Part shown: piece after piece, positions 8,226 to 17,545 of the stretch
How the letters are laid out: each line of letters begins with the position of its first letter
Numbering within the stretch: the stretch's first letter is position 1
The notes under the pieces: generated by a model
The model's input: the letters and a program-made list of their open reading frames with translations, nothing else
Databases searched by the model: none
What the model was told of the DNA's origin: nothing
Assembly: GCA_963732415.1 (NCBI GenBank)
Contig: CAVSZK010000008.1
Location: 62,001-126,000, forward strand
Length of the DNA stretch: 64,000 bases
Reading direction: 5' to 3'
From: RPQJ01 sp963732415
GTDB taxonomy: Bacteria; Pseudomonadota; Gammaproteobacteria; Steroidobacterales; Steroidobacteraceae
Made by a program: the position numbers and the translations under genes

Positions 8226-9884
8226 TCAGTCGAGGAACGGAAGGTTCAGGCCGTTCTCGCGCGCGCAGTCAATCGCGATGTCGTAGCCCGCGTCGGCGTG
8301 ACGCATCACGCCCGAGGCCGGGTCGTTCCAAAGCACACGCTCGATGCGTTTTGCCGCGGCCGCGGTTCCGTCGCACACGATCACGACTCCTGCGTGCTGC
8401 GAGTACCCGATGCCGACGCCGCCTCCGTGGTGGATCGAGACCCAGGTGGCGCCGCTCGCGGTATTGAGCAGCGCGTTCAGCAGCGGCCAGTCGGCGACGG
8501 CGTCTGACCCGTCGCGCATGGCCTCGGTCTCTCGATTCGGGCTCGCGACGGAACCGGAGTCGAGATGATCGCGACCGATGACGACCGGCGCCTCGAGTTC
8601 GCCGCGCGCGACCATCTCGTTGAACGCGAGGCCGAGGCGATGACGCTGGCCGAGGCCAACCCAGCAGATGCGCGCGGGCAGTCCCTGGAATTGGATGCGA
8701 TCGCGCGCCATGTCCAGCCAGCGGTGCAGGTGGGGGTCGTCGGGGATCAGCTCCTTGACCTTCTCGTCGGTGCGGTAGATGTCCTTCGGGTTGCCCGAGA
8801 GCGCGACCCAGCGGAACGGACCCACGCCGCGACAGAACAGCGGCCTGACGTACGCAGGCACGAAGCCCGGGAACGCGAAAGCGTCTTTCACGCCTTCGTC
8901 GAGGGCCACCTGCCGGATGTTGTTTCCGTAGTCGAAGACCGGGATGCCCAGCGATTGGAAAGCGAGCATCGCCTCGACATGCTTCGCCATCGAACGCCGC
9001 GCTGCCTGCTCGACCGCGCGCGGGTCGTCGGTGCGCAGCCGGTCCCATTGCTCGAGCGTCCAGCCCTCTGGCAGGTAACCGTTCACGGGGTCGTGCGCCG
9101 AGGTCTGGTCGGTGACCGCGTCCGGGCGGATGCCACGGCGCAGCAGCTCCGGAAGCACCTCGGCCGCGTTGCCCAGCAGGCCGACCGAGATCGGCCTGTT
9201 TTCCCCGTGCGCACGCGCGATGATCGCGAGCGCCTCGTCGATCGTGTCCGCGCGCACGTCGACGTAGCGCGTGTCCAGCCGCTTCTGTATGCGCTCGGGC
9301 CGGCACTCGACGGCCAGCATCGAGGCGCCCGCCATCGTGGCCGCGAGCGGCTGCGCGCCGCCCATGCCGCCGAGGCCCGCGGTGAGGATCCACTTGCCGG
9401 CGAGCTTGCCGCCGTAGTGCTGGCGGCCCATCTCGACGAAGGTCTCGTAGGTGCCCTGCACGATGCCCTGGCTGCCGATGTAGATCCACGATCCGGCCGT
9501 CATCTGGCCGTACATCATCAGGCCCTTGCGGTCGAGTTCGTGAAAATGATCCCAGGTGGCCCAGCGTCCGACGAGGTTGGAATTGGCGATCAGCACGCGC
9601 GGCGCATCCGCGTGCGTGCGGAACACGCCGACCGGCTTGCCCGACTGCACCAGCAGTGTCTCGTCGTCGCCGAGCCGGCGCAACTCGCGCAGGATGCGGT
9701 CGTAGCAATCCCAGTCGCGCGCGGCGCGCCCGATGCCGCCGTAGACGACCAGGTCGTCGGGCCGCTCCGCGACCTCCGGGTCGAGGTTGTTCATCAGCAT
9801 GCGCAGCGGCGCCTCGGTGAGCCAGCTGCGGGCGCTCAACGCGGGACCGCGCGGCGCGCGGATACTGGTGTGCGTGTCTTTCAT
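8226..9884 (-). CDS. hutU: Urocanate hydratase
   Basis: A 552-residue NAD+-dependent enzyme that hydrates urocanate to imidazolonepropionate, the second step of histidine breakdown. Conserved urocanase segments are visible: YGGIGRAARDWDCYDRI, TAGLGGMGGAQPLAATMAG and the late GVGIGYSQHAG. The start at 9884 (MKDTHTSIRAPRG) gives normal family length; a longer reading to 9965 would extend into the preceding gene. Its ATG overlaps the TGA of the upstream lipoprotein gene in an ATGA arrangement (9881-9884), which suggests translational coupling. Histidine ammonia-lyase, which supplies urocanate, and the usual HutC repressor are not in this window. Confidence 0.96.
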   Translation of the reverse strand: MKDTHTSIRAPRGPALSARSWLTEAPLRMLMNNLDPEVAERPDDLVVYGGIGRAARDWDCYDRILRELRRLGDDETLLVQSGKPVGVFRTHADAPRVLIANSNLVGRWATWDHFHELDRKGLMMYGQMTAGSWIYIGSQGIVQGTYETFVEMGRQHYGGKLAGKWILTAGLGGMGGAQPLAATMAGASMLAVECRPERIQKRLDTRYVDVRADTIDEALAIIARAHGENRPISVGLLGNAAEVLPELLRRGIRPDAVTDQTSAHDPVNGYLPEGWTLEQWDRLRTDDPRAVEQAARRSMAKHVEAMLAFQSLGIPVFDYGNNIRQVALDEGVKDAFAFPGFVPAYVRPLFCRGVGPFRWVALSGNPKDIYRTDEKVKELIPDDPHLHRWLDMARDRIQFQGLPARICWVGLGQRHRLGLAFNEMVARGELEAPVVIGRDHLDSGSVASPNRETEAMRDGSDAVADWPLLNALLNTASGATWVSIHHGGGVGIGYSQHAGVVIVCDGTAAAAKRIERVLWNDPASGVMRHADAGYDIAIDCARENGLNLPFLD

Positions 9885-11248
9885 TGTGTTTGCGCGCGCG
9901 GGACGAGCCGTCGGTAGATGAGCAGTGTCGCGAGCAGGCCCAGGCACAGCAACGCGATCAGCCACGCCACCCGCACGAAGAAATAGTCCACCAGCGAGCG
10001 GCCCTGCGCGGCGCCAGCGTCCAGCGCGGCGCCGAGTTGCGGCGCCTGCGTGCCGACCGAACCGATCACCTGGTCGAGCTGAGCTGCGGCCTTCGCAATC
10101 TCGGCGGCCGCCTGCGTGTATTCATTGACGTCGAACGGCTTGCCATTGTCGGGCGCGCCCGGCTTCTTCGAGAAGCGCGCCACCAGTGCGTCGATCGAGC
10201 GCGTCGCCTCGTCGATCGAGGCCGCGGCGGCGCTGCCGGCTTCGAGGGCGCCGCGCATGTCGACCAGCAGCGGGCGCAGCGTGGCCGCCTGCGAGTTCAG
10301 TGTCGCGTTCAGTTGCGCGATCAGCGCCTCGCGCTCAGTAGACAGCGTACCCGGCAGCCCCTCCGCGACGGCAGCGAAGCGCTCGGCGGACAAGGTCAGG
10401 CTCGCAGTCTGTCGCTGGAGCTTCAGCGACTCCGGGCCGGCCGCGAGGCGGTTCACCGAGCGATCCAGCTGCAGGTCGAACAGGATCGGCAGACGCTGCG
10501 CGTAATAAAGCGCGCGCTCGGCGAGCAACCTGGACTGCTCGACCTGTCGCACCGCCGGGTCAAGGCCCGCCATCGGGTCCAGGCCCACAATTCCGATCAG
10601 GCTGCTGGGCGCCGAGACCCTGGTCTTGCTGCCGCCCGTCTGCACCTCGCTGAGGAATTCCTGGAATCTCACGAATGGCGCGATCTGGCTGTCCGGGTGC
10701 TTCTCGCGCCAATCCGCCAGCACGCGACGCATGTCTTCCATCTGCGCGGGCGTCAGGACCTGCGCCGCGAGTTTCCACGCGGCTTCCTCCAGGTCGCGAT
10801 GGACGGCGAGCATGGCGGCAGCCTGGTCGGGAAAGCGGGCAGGCCCGTTCGTCTCGACCATCATCCGGCTCAGCACGGCCAGTGTCACCAGGTCGAGGGT
10901 GCCGAGGACCGCGTTGTCGGCGGAGGCATCCGTGTACGCGGTATTGGCCTGGTCGAGTATCCAGCCCGAGAGGGCGTAGCGCTGTGCCGGGTCGCTGTCG
11001 GCGCCCTCCTGGTGTGCCGTGGTTTCCACCAGCGTGCCGACGTACATGTCGGCGTAGCGCATGTTGCGGGCCTGGAGTTGCAGTAGTTCGCTCGCCCTCG
11101 CTTCTTCCTTGCGGTTCTCCGGGAACATGCCGCGCATGGCACCGCAGCCGGCGAGGGCCAGGGCGGCGACGGTGATGGCGAGCGCCATGATTCCCCTCGG
11201 GTCGCGGTGCCGCTGCCTTGCCTGCCGGACGGTGGATCGCACGATCAT
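9881..11248 (-). CDS. Unknown coiled lipoprotein with C-terminal membrane anchor
   Basis: A 455-residue protein of unknown function. From the chosen ATG at 11248 the N-terminus has a basic region (RQARQRHRDPRG) followed by a hydrophobic run ending in ALAGC, a good lipobox at Cys35. An internal ATG at 11188 would leave almost no basic n-region. The body is alanine- and glutamine-rich and largely helical. Residues ~290-400 look like coiled coil (repeated leucine heptads around LNSQAATLRPLLVDMRGAL). A single transmembrane segment (VAWLIALLCLGLLATLLIY) sits near the C-terminus, followed by basic residues. Its stop codon overlaps the hutU start, so it is probably expressed with the hut genes. I do not recognise the family. 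Confidence 0.6.
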   Translation of the reverse strand: MIVRSTVRQARQRHRDPRGIMALAITVAALALAGCGAMRGMFPENRKEEARASELLQLQARNMRYADMYVGTLVETTAHQEGADSDPAQRYALSGWILDQANTAYTDASADNAVLGTLDLVTLAVLSRMMVETNGPARFPDQAAAMLAVHRDLEEAAWKLAAQVLTPAQMEDMRRVLADWREKHPDSQIAPFVRFQEFLSEVQTGGSKTRVSAPSSLIGIVGLDPMAGLDPAVRQVEQSRLLAERALYYAQRLPILFDLQLDRSVNRLAAGPESLKLQRQTASLTLSAERFAAVAEGLPGTLSTEREALIAQLNATLNSQAATLRPLLVDMRGALEAGSAAAASIDEATRSIDALVARFSKKPGAPDNGKPFDVNEYTQAAAEIAKAAAQLDQVIGSVGTQAPQLGAALDAGAAQGRSLVDYFFVRVAWLIALLCLGLLATLLIYRRLVPRAQTQ

Positions 11249-11452
11249 CTGCGAAGTATGGTTAGGCGCCGCGCCGAAGCAAGGGGAAGCCGCAATGCCG
11301 GTCTGCTTCCGGTGCCGCCGGGGCCCGCATGAGCCTAGAATCCTTGAGTGTCGAGGGGCGTCGAGGGGCCCGGCGACCACGCCGGCACCCCATGAATCCT
11401 GCCATGGACCCTGGTCGGGTCCGCGCCGGGCGCTGGTAGAAATGGAGGCATC

Positions 11453-11665
11453 GTGATCCGCTGGATCGTCATCTTGTCGTTGTTGCAGGTCGTTCCCTTC
11501 TGGCGGATCTTCAGCCGCATGGGCCTCCCGCCGTGGCTCTCGATCATGGCCTCGCTGCCGCTGGTGAACCTGATCGTGCTGTATTTTGTCGCCATGACTC
11601 CGTGGCCGAGCGAAACGGGCTCGAAACAGCCGCTGCCCGGTCCCGGGGCCGACGCGCAGTTCTGA
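11453..11665 (+). CDS. Small hypothetical membrane protein (70 aa)
   Basis: The protein starts at GTG 11453, preceded by GGAGG at 11444-11448. It has two hydrophobic segments: IRWIVILSLLQVVPFW at the N-terminus and a second around residues 28-47 (SIMASLPLVNLIVLYFVAM). The tail is a short hydrophilic, proline-rich stretch. No family recognised. The strong ribosome-binding site and the membrane-protein composition argue that it is real. It lies 204 bp from the divergent lipoprotein gene and 84 bp before the next gene. Confidence 0.55.
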   Translation: MIRWIVILSLLQVVPFWRIFSRMGLPPWLSIMASLPLVNLIVLYFVAMTPWPSETGSKQPLPGPGADAQF

Positions 11666-11749
11666 GCGGGCGTTGTCGCGGCTGCCGGCCTCGGGTACCG
11701 TGGCGACCCTTGGATCGTGTGGATCCGACCCTCACATAGGAATGACCCC

Positions 11750-12151
11750 ATGGCCGGCCAGAGCAACGCAACCGACCCGAAGATGGACGCTCAGGACCTC
11801 TACCGCGAGGACCTGTATTCCGACCGGCGGGTTGGCACGATCCGGGTCATGACGCCGGTGAAGTCGGACGGTACGCCCGATCCGGCGAGGCAGACGTCCT
11901 ATGTGGGCCAGGCGCAGATCATGACGCCTGCCGGCGCGCTGCCGCTCAGCTTCGAGATCGAGGCGAAGACTCTTGCCGAGGCCTGCGAGGGTTTTGCGGC
12001 CGGCGCCAAGATCGCCTTCGAGGAGACGATGCAGGAGTTGCAGGAAATGCGCCGCCAGCAGGCTTCGTCGATCGTTATCCCGGAAGCGGGCGCGGCATCG
12101 GCGATTGCCGGGCAGGGCGGTGCTCCGCGAGGCAAGATCCAGTTTCCGTGA
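11750..12151 (+). CDS. Conserved hypothetical cytoplasmic protein
   Basis: A 133-residue soluble protein with no signal peptide or membrane segment. The start at ATG 11750 is preferred over 11717, which would add an unlikely leader. The core reads as beta strands (VGTIRVMTPVKSDG, YVGQAQIMTPAGALPLSFEI) followed by a helix (EETMQELQEMRRQQ) and a glycine- and alanine-rich tail. I have a vague memory of similar hypothetical proteins in related gammaproteobacteria but know no function. It is followed 45 bp later by the MazG-like gene in the same direction. Confidence 0.6.
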   Translation: MAGQSNATDPKMDAQDLYREDLYSDRRVGTIRVMTPVKSDGTPDPARQTSYVGQAQIMTPAGALPLSFEIEAKTLAEACEGFAAGAKIAFEETMQELQEMRRQQASSIVIPEAGAASAIAGQGGAPRGKIQFP

Positions 12152-12196
12152 CGCTGGTGGTCCAGTCCGCTGGTCAGGCCTGATCCCGGCGCGGCC

Positions 12197-12547
12197 GTGA
12201 CCGACTCGCTGCTCAGCCTCCGCGACGCGCTGCGAGAGTTCTCGGCAGCTCGGGACTGGGACCAGTTCCACTCGCCGCGTAATCTCGCCGCCGCACTGTC
12301 TGTTGAGGCGGCAGAGCTTCTCGAGCCCTTCCAGTGGCTGACCGACGAGCAGAGCCGCAACCTGCCGCCCGAAACGCGTGCGGCGGTGGAGCAGGAACTT
12401 GCCGATGTGCTGCTCTACCTGGTGCGGCTCGCCGACAGGCTCGACGTCGATCTCGCCGCCGCGGCGCGGGCGAAGATCGTACGCAACGCCGTCAAGTACC
12501 CGGTCGAAAAGGCCCGCGGGTCGAGCCGGAAGTACGACGAGACCTGA
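12197..12547 (+). CDS. MazG-like nucleotide pyrophosphohydrolase
   Basis: A 116-residue all-alpha NTP pyrophosphatase. The metal-binding helices are visible as EAAELLE (residues ~37-43) and ELADVLLYLVRLAD (~66-79), the ExxE and ExxD pairs of this superfamily. The start WDQFHSPRNLAAALSVEAAEL resembles dCTP pyrophosphatase-like members, which remove non-canonical or excess nucleotides. It starts at a GTG. The distance to the preceding gene suggests possible co-transcription. The preferred nucleotide is unknown. Confidence 0.85.
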   Translation: MTDSLLSLRDALREFSAARDWDQFHSPRNLAAALSVEAAELLEPFQWLTDEQSRNLPPETRAAVEQELADVLLYLVRLADRLDVDLAAAARAKIVRNAVKYPVEKARGSSRKYDET

Positions 12548-12643
12548 GGTTCAATGGGCCGCCCCAGCCGGCTATTGACTGTCCCGCTCGCGAGCAACGA
12601 TTCTCACCGCGCTTTCCCGATCCACTTCACAAAGGGTGATCCA

Positions 12644-13492
12644 ATGTCCGGCCGTTTCTCTCGCAGCATCGAGCTTGCCAAGGCCTCCTTCGCCGTCGTG
12701 CGCGCGGACAAGGAACTGCTACTGCTGCCGGTGATGTCGGTGTGCGCGCTTCTCCTGCTGCTGGGCAGCCTGATGGTGCCTGTGGCGATGCTCGGTGGCT
12801 TCAGCGCCGGCGCGGCGCAGGGCGACAGCCCCGCCTCGCTCGCGGCGGCGCTCGTCTTCTACACCGCGATCTGGTTCGTGGGACTCTACTTCAACGCTGC
12901 ACTGGTCGGCGCGGCCATGATCCGCATGGACGGCGGCAACCCGACGCTGGGCGACGGCCTCAGGATTGCCTGGGCTCGAAGGGGCCGTATCCTCGGCTAT
13001 GCGCTGATCGCCGCGACCGTCGGACTGGTCCTGCGTGCGATCGGGGAACGCGTGGGCTGGCTGGGCGCGCTGGTGGTGAGGCTCGTGGGCGCCACCTGGG
13101 CGGTCGCGACGTTCCTCGTGGTCCCGGTGCTGGTGACCCGTGACGTCGGGCCGCTGGCAGCGGTGAAGGAAAGCGCTGAGCTGCTGCGCGGGACTTGGGG
13201 CGAGAACCTCATTGGCAATTTCGGACTGGGCCTGGCTTTCGCCGCGGCATACCTTGCATGGATGGCAGTGTGCGCCGTCGCGCTCTACCTCGCGGCGCAG
13301 ACCGGGGCGATCGTGTTGATGGGCGCTGTGATGCTGGTCGGCGTCCTGGTGCTGCTGGTGATTTCGGCGCTGCAGGCGACGATGCAGGGCGTATACGCGG
13401 CTGCGCTCTATCGGCACGCAACGCACCCGGGCGCCGCAGTGCCGGGCTTTGCCCCGGAACTGATGCAGAACGCCTTCCGCGGGAAATCCTGA
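12644..13492 (+). CDS. DUF6159-like integral membrane protein
   Basis: A 282-residue protein with about six hydrophobic segments. The start at ATG 12644 (MSGRFSRSIELAKASFAVV) is preferred; the ORF extends 30 codons upstream, but that part is not membrane-protein-like. The segment SFAVVRADKELLLLPVMS is the N-terminal signature I associate with DUF6159 proteins. Later features are WARRGRILGYALIA and AVKESAELLRGTWGEN, reminiscent of membrane proteins with repeated amphipathic segments. Function unknown. It stands alone between the MazG-like and CBS genes. Confidence 0.65.
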   Translation: MSGRFSRSIELAKASFAVVRADKELLLLPVMSVCALLLLLGSLMVPVAMLGGFSAGAAQGDSPASLAAALVFYTAIWFVGLYFNAALVGAAMIRMDGGNPTLGDGLRIAWARRGRILGYALIAATVGLVLRAIGERVGWLGALVVRLVGATWAVATFLVVPVLVTRDVGPLAAVKESAELLRGTWGENLIGNFGLGLAFAAAYLAWMAVCAVALYLAAQTGAIVLMGAVMLVGVLVLLVISALQATMQGVYAAALYRHATHPGAAVPGFAPELMQNAFRGKS

Positions 13493-13631
13493 GCGCACTC
13501 GCGCCGGATCGACGTCTGCGGGCACTACGGATGCCCAAGCAGATGCCTGCCAAGGCAGCCTTGCATGGGGTACGCGTCGGCTCGCAGCCACTGTCTGCCG
13601 AGTCGCGTCGTCCTCGCCACAGAGACAGCGA

Positions 13632-14396
13632 ATGAGACCCGAAGAACCCGTATCGCGGATCATGACCGAGACCGTGGTCGTGATCGAGCTGGACCGTCCC
13701 GTCAGCGAAGCGCTCGCCTGCTTCAGCCAGTACCCGATTCATCACCTGCCGGTGGTTCGACAGGGCCAGGTTGCTGGCATGCTGAGCTCGGCCGACGTGA
13801 TGAAGCTCGAGCACTTCGTGCCGAAGGCCGCGGACCCGGCGAAATTCCTCGATGAACGCATGACGATCGAACAACTGATGCACACGCCGGTCATCAGCCT
13901 GGCCCCGCATGCCAGTATCGCCGAGGCGGCCGAGCGCATGGCGGAGGCAGGTGTGCACGCCGTGCCGGTGGTCGACGACTCCGACCGCGTCGTCGGTATC
14001 GTGACCACCGGCGACGTCATCCGGGGCCTGCTGTTCGGGGCGCCGCGCAACGGCGTCGCGTCGGCGCTGCGGGAGATGCCGCATGCGGCATCCGCTGGCG
14101 ACTCCGCGCAGGTGCACTACCACCAGCAGCCCACCGCGGAAGAGCGCATGACCGCGATGAGCACGGCAGAGGCGCTGCACGTCGAGGCGCGCGATCCGCG
14201 GTTCCTGGGCAAGACGATGCTCTATCTCGAACAGCGCAATGCATTCCTGGAGAAAGTGATGGAGCTGGCCGACCGTTTCCTGCGCTCGGGCCAGGACGTG
14301 CACGTGCACGCGCTGCTGCTGAAGGCGGTGCTTGCGGCGAAAGGTGCCGAGGAGCACGCGACCGGACAGGCGCGTGTTCCCTTCGCGCTGGAATAG
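13632..14396 (+). CDS. CBS-domain protein
   Basis: A 254-residue cytoplasmic protein with two CBS motifs. The first spans residues ~5-60 (VSRIMTETVVVIELDRPVSE, ending HLPVVRQGQVAGMLSSADV). The second spans ~78-135 (IEQLMHTPVISLAPHASIAE, ending HAVPVVDDSDRVVGIVTTGD). Paired CBS domains usually bind adenosine nucleotides and sense energy state. The C-terminal ~120 residues are helical and unassigned. No catalytic domain is attached, so it probably regulates a partner. It begins 139 bp after the DUF6159 gene and no operon partner is obvious. Confidence 0.85.
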   Translation: MRPEEPVSRIMTETVVVIELDRPVSEALACFSQYPIHHLPVVRQGQVAGMLSSADVMKLEHFVPKAADPAKFLDERMTIEQLMHTPVISLAPHASIAEAAERMAEAGVHAVPVVDDSDRVVGIVTTGDVIRGLLFGAPRNGVASALREMPHAASAGDSAQVHYHQQPTAEERMTAMSTAEALHVEARDPRFLGKTMLYLEQRNAFLEKVMELADRFLRSGQDVHVHALLLKAVLAAKGAEEHATGQARVPFALE

Positions 14397-14456
14397 GCGG
14401 CGCCCGGCGGCGGCAGGCCTGGCGGCCGGCGTCGTTGCCGCCGGACGCGTCGCCCG

Positions 14457-16499
14457 TTAGAGGCGGGCCGCCAGCCGCGAGGCCTGGTCGATCGCGCGCT
14501 TTGCATCGAGTTCGGTGGCCACGTCGGCGCCGCCGACCAGGTGGACGCAGCGGCCCGCAGCCCGCAGCGGCACCTCGAGCTCGCGCAACGGCTCCTGTCC
14601 GGAGCACAGCACCACGGTGTCCGCCTCGAGCAGCATCGGTTTTTCGTGCGCCTCGCCAAAACTCAGGTGCAGGCCTCGCTCGTCGACGCGTTCGTAGTTG
14701 ACGCCGCCGATCATGGTGACGCGCCTTGCCCTGAGCGCGGCGCGGTGGATCCAGCCAGTGGTCTTGCCAAGTCCCTTGCCGAGCGGCGCGGGCTTGCGCT
14801 GCAACAGCGTGACCTCGCGCGCGGGTGCCGGGATTCGCGGCGGGACCAGGCCGCCGCGCGTGACGGCCGGGTCGCCCACGCCCCATTCCGCCATCCACGC
14901 CGGCAGGTCCAGCGCCGTCGAGTGGCCATCTGCGACCAGGAACTCGGCGACGTCGAAGCCGATCCCGCCGGCGCCAACGATGGCGACGTGTTGCCCGACC
15001 GGGCTCCCATTCAACACGTCCAGGTAAGAGAGGACCCTGCCGGCGCGTGCCTGCTCTTCCGCCCCGTCGATGCGCGGGTCACGGGGAATGACACCGGTCG
15101 CGATTACGACCTCGTCGTACCCGCCAGCCGCCAGTTGCGCGACAGTCGCCCGCGTGCCCAGCCGAAGCGTCACGCCGGTAACTTCGATGCGCCTGGCGAA
15201 GTAGCGCAGCGTCTCGTGGAATTCTTCCTTGCCCGGGACGCGCTTTGCGAGGTTGAACTGGCCTCCGATCTCGTCGGCTGCTTCGAACAGTTCCACGCGG
15301 TGGCCGCGCTCCGCCAGCACCGTCGCGCAGGCAAGGCCCGCCGGGCCGGCGCCGACCACGGCGATGCGCTTCGGTGCGGCGGTGGGCGTGAAGACGAGTT
15401 CCGTTTCGTGACCTGCGCGCGGGTTCACGAGGCAGGATGCAATGCGCCGCTGGAAGACGTGATCGAGGCAGGCCTGGTTGCAGGCGATGCAGGTGTTGAT
15501 CTCGTCTGCACGACCGTCTGCCGCCTTGTTGACGAAATCCGGATCGGCGAGCAGCGGCCGCGCCATCGACACCATGTCGGCACTCCCATCCGCCAGCACT
15601 TTCTCCGCCACCTCGGGCGTGTTGATGCGGTTGGTCGTGCAGAGCGGGATACCCACCTCACCCTTCAGCTTTCTTGTCACCCAGGCGAAGGCAGCGCGCG
15701 GAACCGAGGTCGCGATGGTCGGCACGCGAGCCTCGTGCCAGCCGATTCCTGTGTTGATGATGGTCGCGCCAGCCCGCTCGATGGCCTTCGCCAGGGCGAC
15801 GACCTCCTCCCAGCTGCTGCCATCGGGGACGAGGTCGAGCATCGAGAGCCGGTAGACGATCATGAAGTCGCGTCCCACGGCCTCGCGCGTGCGCTCGACG
15901 ATCTCGACGGGCAGCCGCATGCGGTTGGTGTAGCTGCCGCCCCATTCGTCGGTGCGCTTGTTGGTGTGCGCAGCCAGGAACTGGTTGATGAAGTAGCCCT
16001 CGGAACCCATTACCTCGACGCCGTCGTAGCCAGCCTCACGCGCCAGCGCAGCGCAGCGGACGAAGGCGCGCACCTGGCGCTCGATCCCGCGTACCGAGAG
16101 CGCCCTCGGCGTGAACGGCGTGATCGGCGACTTGATCCGCGACGGCGCCACCGCCAGCGGGTGATATCCATAGCGCCCGGTGTGGAGGATCTGCAGCGCG
16201 ATGTGGCCACCCTCGGCGTGGACGGCATCGGTGATCGGCCGATGCCTCGCGGCGGCCGCGTGCGTCGTGAGTCGTCCGCCGAACGGCGAGGTCCAGCCCT
16301 CGATGTTGGGAGCGAATCCGCCAGTCACGATCAGCCCGACTCCGCCGCGGGCGCGCTCGGCGAAATAGGCGGTCAGCCTGTGGAAATACTTCGCGTGATC
16401 CTCGAGGCCCGTGTGCATCGACCCCATCAGCACTCGGTTGCGCAGCCGCGTGAAACCGAGGTCGAGCGGCGCGAGGAGGTGAGGGTAGTGTTCGGTCAC
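14457..16499 (-). CDS. fadH: NADPH-dependent 2,4-dienoyl-CoA reductase
   Basis: A 680-residue flavoprotein of the old yellow enzyme/trimethylamine dehydrogenase type. Residues ~1-330 form the FMN barrel (LGFTRLRNRVLMGSMHTG). A 4Fe-4S site follows (CIACNQACLDHVF, then CLVNPRAGHE). A Rossmann domain is seen at VVGAGPAGLACATVLAERG, and a second at VAIVGAGGIGFDVAEFL. It reduces 2,4-dienoyl-CoA during beta-oxidation of unsaturated fatty acids. It is 36 bp downstream of pit in the same direction, so the DUF47-pit-fadH genes may share a transcript, although their roles are unrelated. Confidence 0.95.
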   Translation of the reverse strand: MTEHYPHLLAPLDLGFTRLRNRVLMGSMHTGLEDHAKYFHRLTAYFAERARGGVGLIVTGGFAPNIEGWTSPFGGRLTTHAAAARHRPITDAVHAEGGHIALQILHTGRYGYHPLAVAPSRIKSPITPFTPRALSVRGIERQVRAFVRCAALAREAGYDGVEVMGSEGYFINQFLAAHTNKRTDEWGGSYTNRMRLPVEIVERTREAVGRDFMIVYRLSMLDLVPDGSSWEEVVALAKAIERAGATIINTGIGWHEARVPTIATSVPRAAFAWVTRKLKGEVGIPLCTTNRINTPEVAEKVLADGSADMVSMARPLLADPDFVNKAADGRADEINTCIACNQACLDHVFQRRIASCLVNPRAGHETELVFTPTAAPKRIAVVGAGPAGLACATVLAERGHRVELFEAADEIGGQFNLAKRVPGKEEFHETLRYFARRIEVTGVTLRLGTRATVAQLAAGGYDEVVIATGVIPRDPRIDGAEEQARAGRVLSYLDVLNGSPVGQHVAIVGAGGIGFDVAEFLVADGHSTALDLPAWMAEWGVGDPAVTRGGLVPPRIPAPAREVTLLQRKPAPLGKGLGKTTGWIHRAALRARRVTMIGGVNYERVDERGLHLSFGEAHEKPMLLEADTVVLCSGQEPLRELEVPLRAAGRCVHLVGGADVATELDAKRAIDQASRLAARL

Positions 16500-16535
16500 T
16501 CGGAGTCCGTCCGGGTCAGGTCGGGCCGCGCCCGG

Positions 16536-17543
16536 TCAGATCACGGCCCTGCCGAGCCAGTATGCCGCGGCGGCAATTGCGGCCGCGGCCGGTATGGTAA
16601 CGAGCCATGCAATCACGATGTTGCCGGCCAGGCCCCAGCGCACCGCCTTGGCCCGCTGCGCGGAACCCACGCCGACGATTGCGCCGGTGATCGTGTGCGT
16701 GGTTGAAACCGGGATGCCCAGGCCGGAGGCCATGAACAGCGTGATCGCACCACCGGTCTCTGCGGCGAAACCGCCCAACGGACGCAGCTTGGTGATCTTC
16801 TGGCCCATGGTCTTGACGATCCGCCACCCGCCGAACATCGTTCCCATCGCCATCGCAACGTAACAGCCCACGATCACCCAGTAGGGCGGCATCGAGGAGT
16901 CCTGCGCCGTCACGCCCGACGCGATCAGCAGCAGCCATATGATGCCCATGGTCTTCTGCGCGTCGTTGCTGCCATGCCCGATGCTGTAGAGCGCCGAGGA
17001 CGCGAGCTGCAGGCGCCGAAACCATCGGTCGACCTTCCGCGGTGCGGCCCTGAGGCAGGCCCATGAGACCAGGATCATCAGCAGCGCCCCGAGCAACAAG
17101 CCCAGCAGGGGTGCTACGAAGATGAACGCCGTGGTCTTGACGATGCCTGGCGCGAGCAGCGGGCCGGTGCCCGCCTTTGCGACCATCGCGCCGATCAAGC
17201 CACCGATCAGCGCGTGCGACGAGCTCGACGGAATGCCGTAGTACCAGGTGATGATGTTCCAGGCGATCGCGCCGATCAACGCGCCGAAGATGACGTACTG
17301 GTCCACGACCGATGGGTCCACGATGCCCTTTCCGACGGTGGCAGCTACTTTCAGGTGAAAGATGAAGATCGCCACGAAATTGAAGAACGCGGCCCAGGCC
17401 ACCGCCTGGTAGGGACGCAGCACGCCCGTCGAGACCACCGTGGCGATGGAGTTCGCCGCGTCGTGAAAGCCGTTCATGAAGTCGAACGCGAATGCCAGCG
17501 CGACCAGCACCGCAAGCGTCATGAGCGGGATGTGCAGCTCCAT
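16536..17543 (-). CDS. pit: Inorganic phosphate transporter, PiT family
   Basis: A 335-residue inner-membrane permease with around ten hydrophobic segments. It shows both PiT signature repeats: FDFMNGFHDAANSIATVVS near the N-terminus and VSTTHTITGAIVGVG near residues 275-289. Transport is low-affinity phosphate (as metal phosphate) driven by the proton gradient. The start at ATG 17543 (MELHIPLMTLAVLVALAFA) lies only 2 bp after the stop of the DUF47 gene, which marks an operon. A longer reading to 17597 would overlap that gene. Confidence 0.95.
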   Translation of the reverse strand: MELHIPLMTLAVLVALAFAFDFMNGFHDAANSIATVVSTGVLRPYQAVAWAAFFNFVAIFIFHLKVAATVGKGIVDPSVVDQYVIFGALIGAIAWNIITWYYGIPSSSSHALIGGLIGAMVAKAGTGPLLAPGIVKTTAFIFVAPLLGLLLGALLMILVSWACLRAAPRKVDRWFRRLQLASSALYSIGHGSNDAQKTMGIIWLLLIASGVTAQDSSMPPYWVIVGCYVAMAMGTMFGGWRIVKTMGQKITKLRPLGGFAAETGGAITLFMASGLGIPVSTTHTITGAIVGVGSAQRAKAVRWGLAGNIVIAWLVTIPAAAAIAAAAYWLGRAVI

Positions 17544-17545
17544 GC

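Noticed and set aside
14541..16706. 721-codon open frame on the plus strand opposite fadH
   Set aside because: Mirror of the fadH codon pattern; composition is Arg/Asp/Ala-rich without domains, and fadH is certain.
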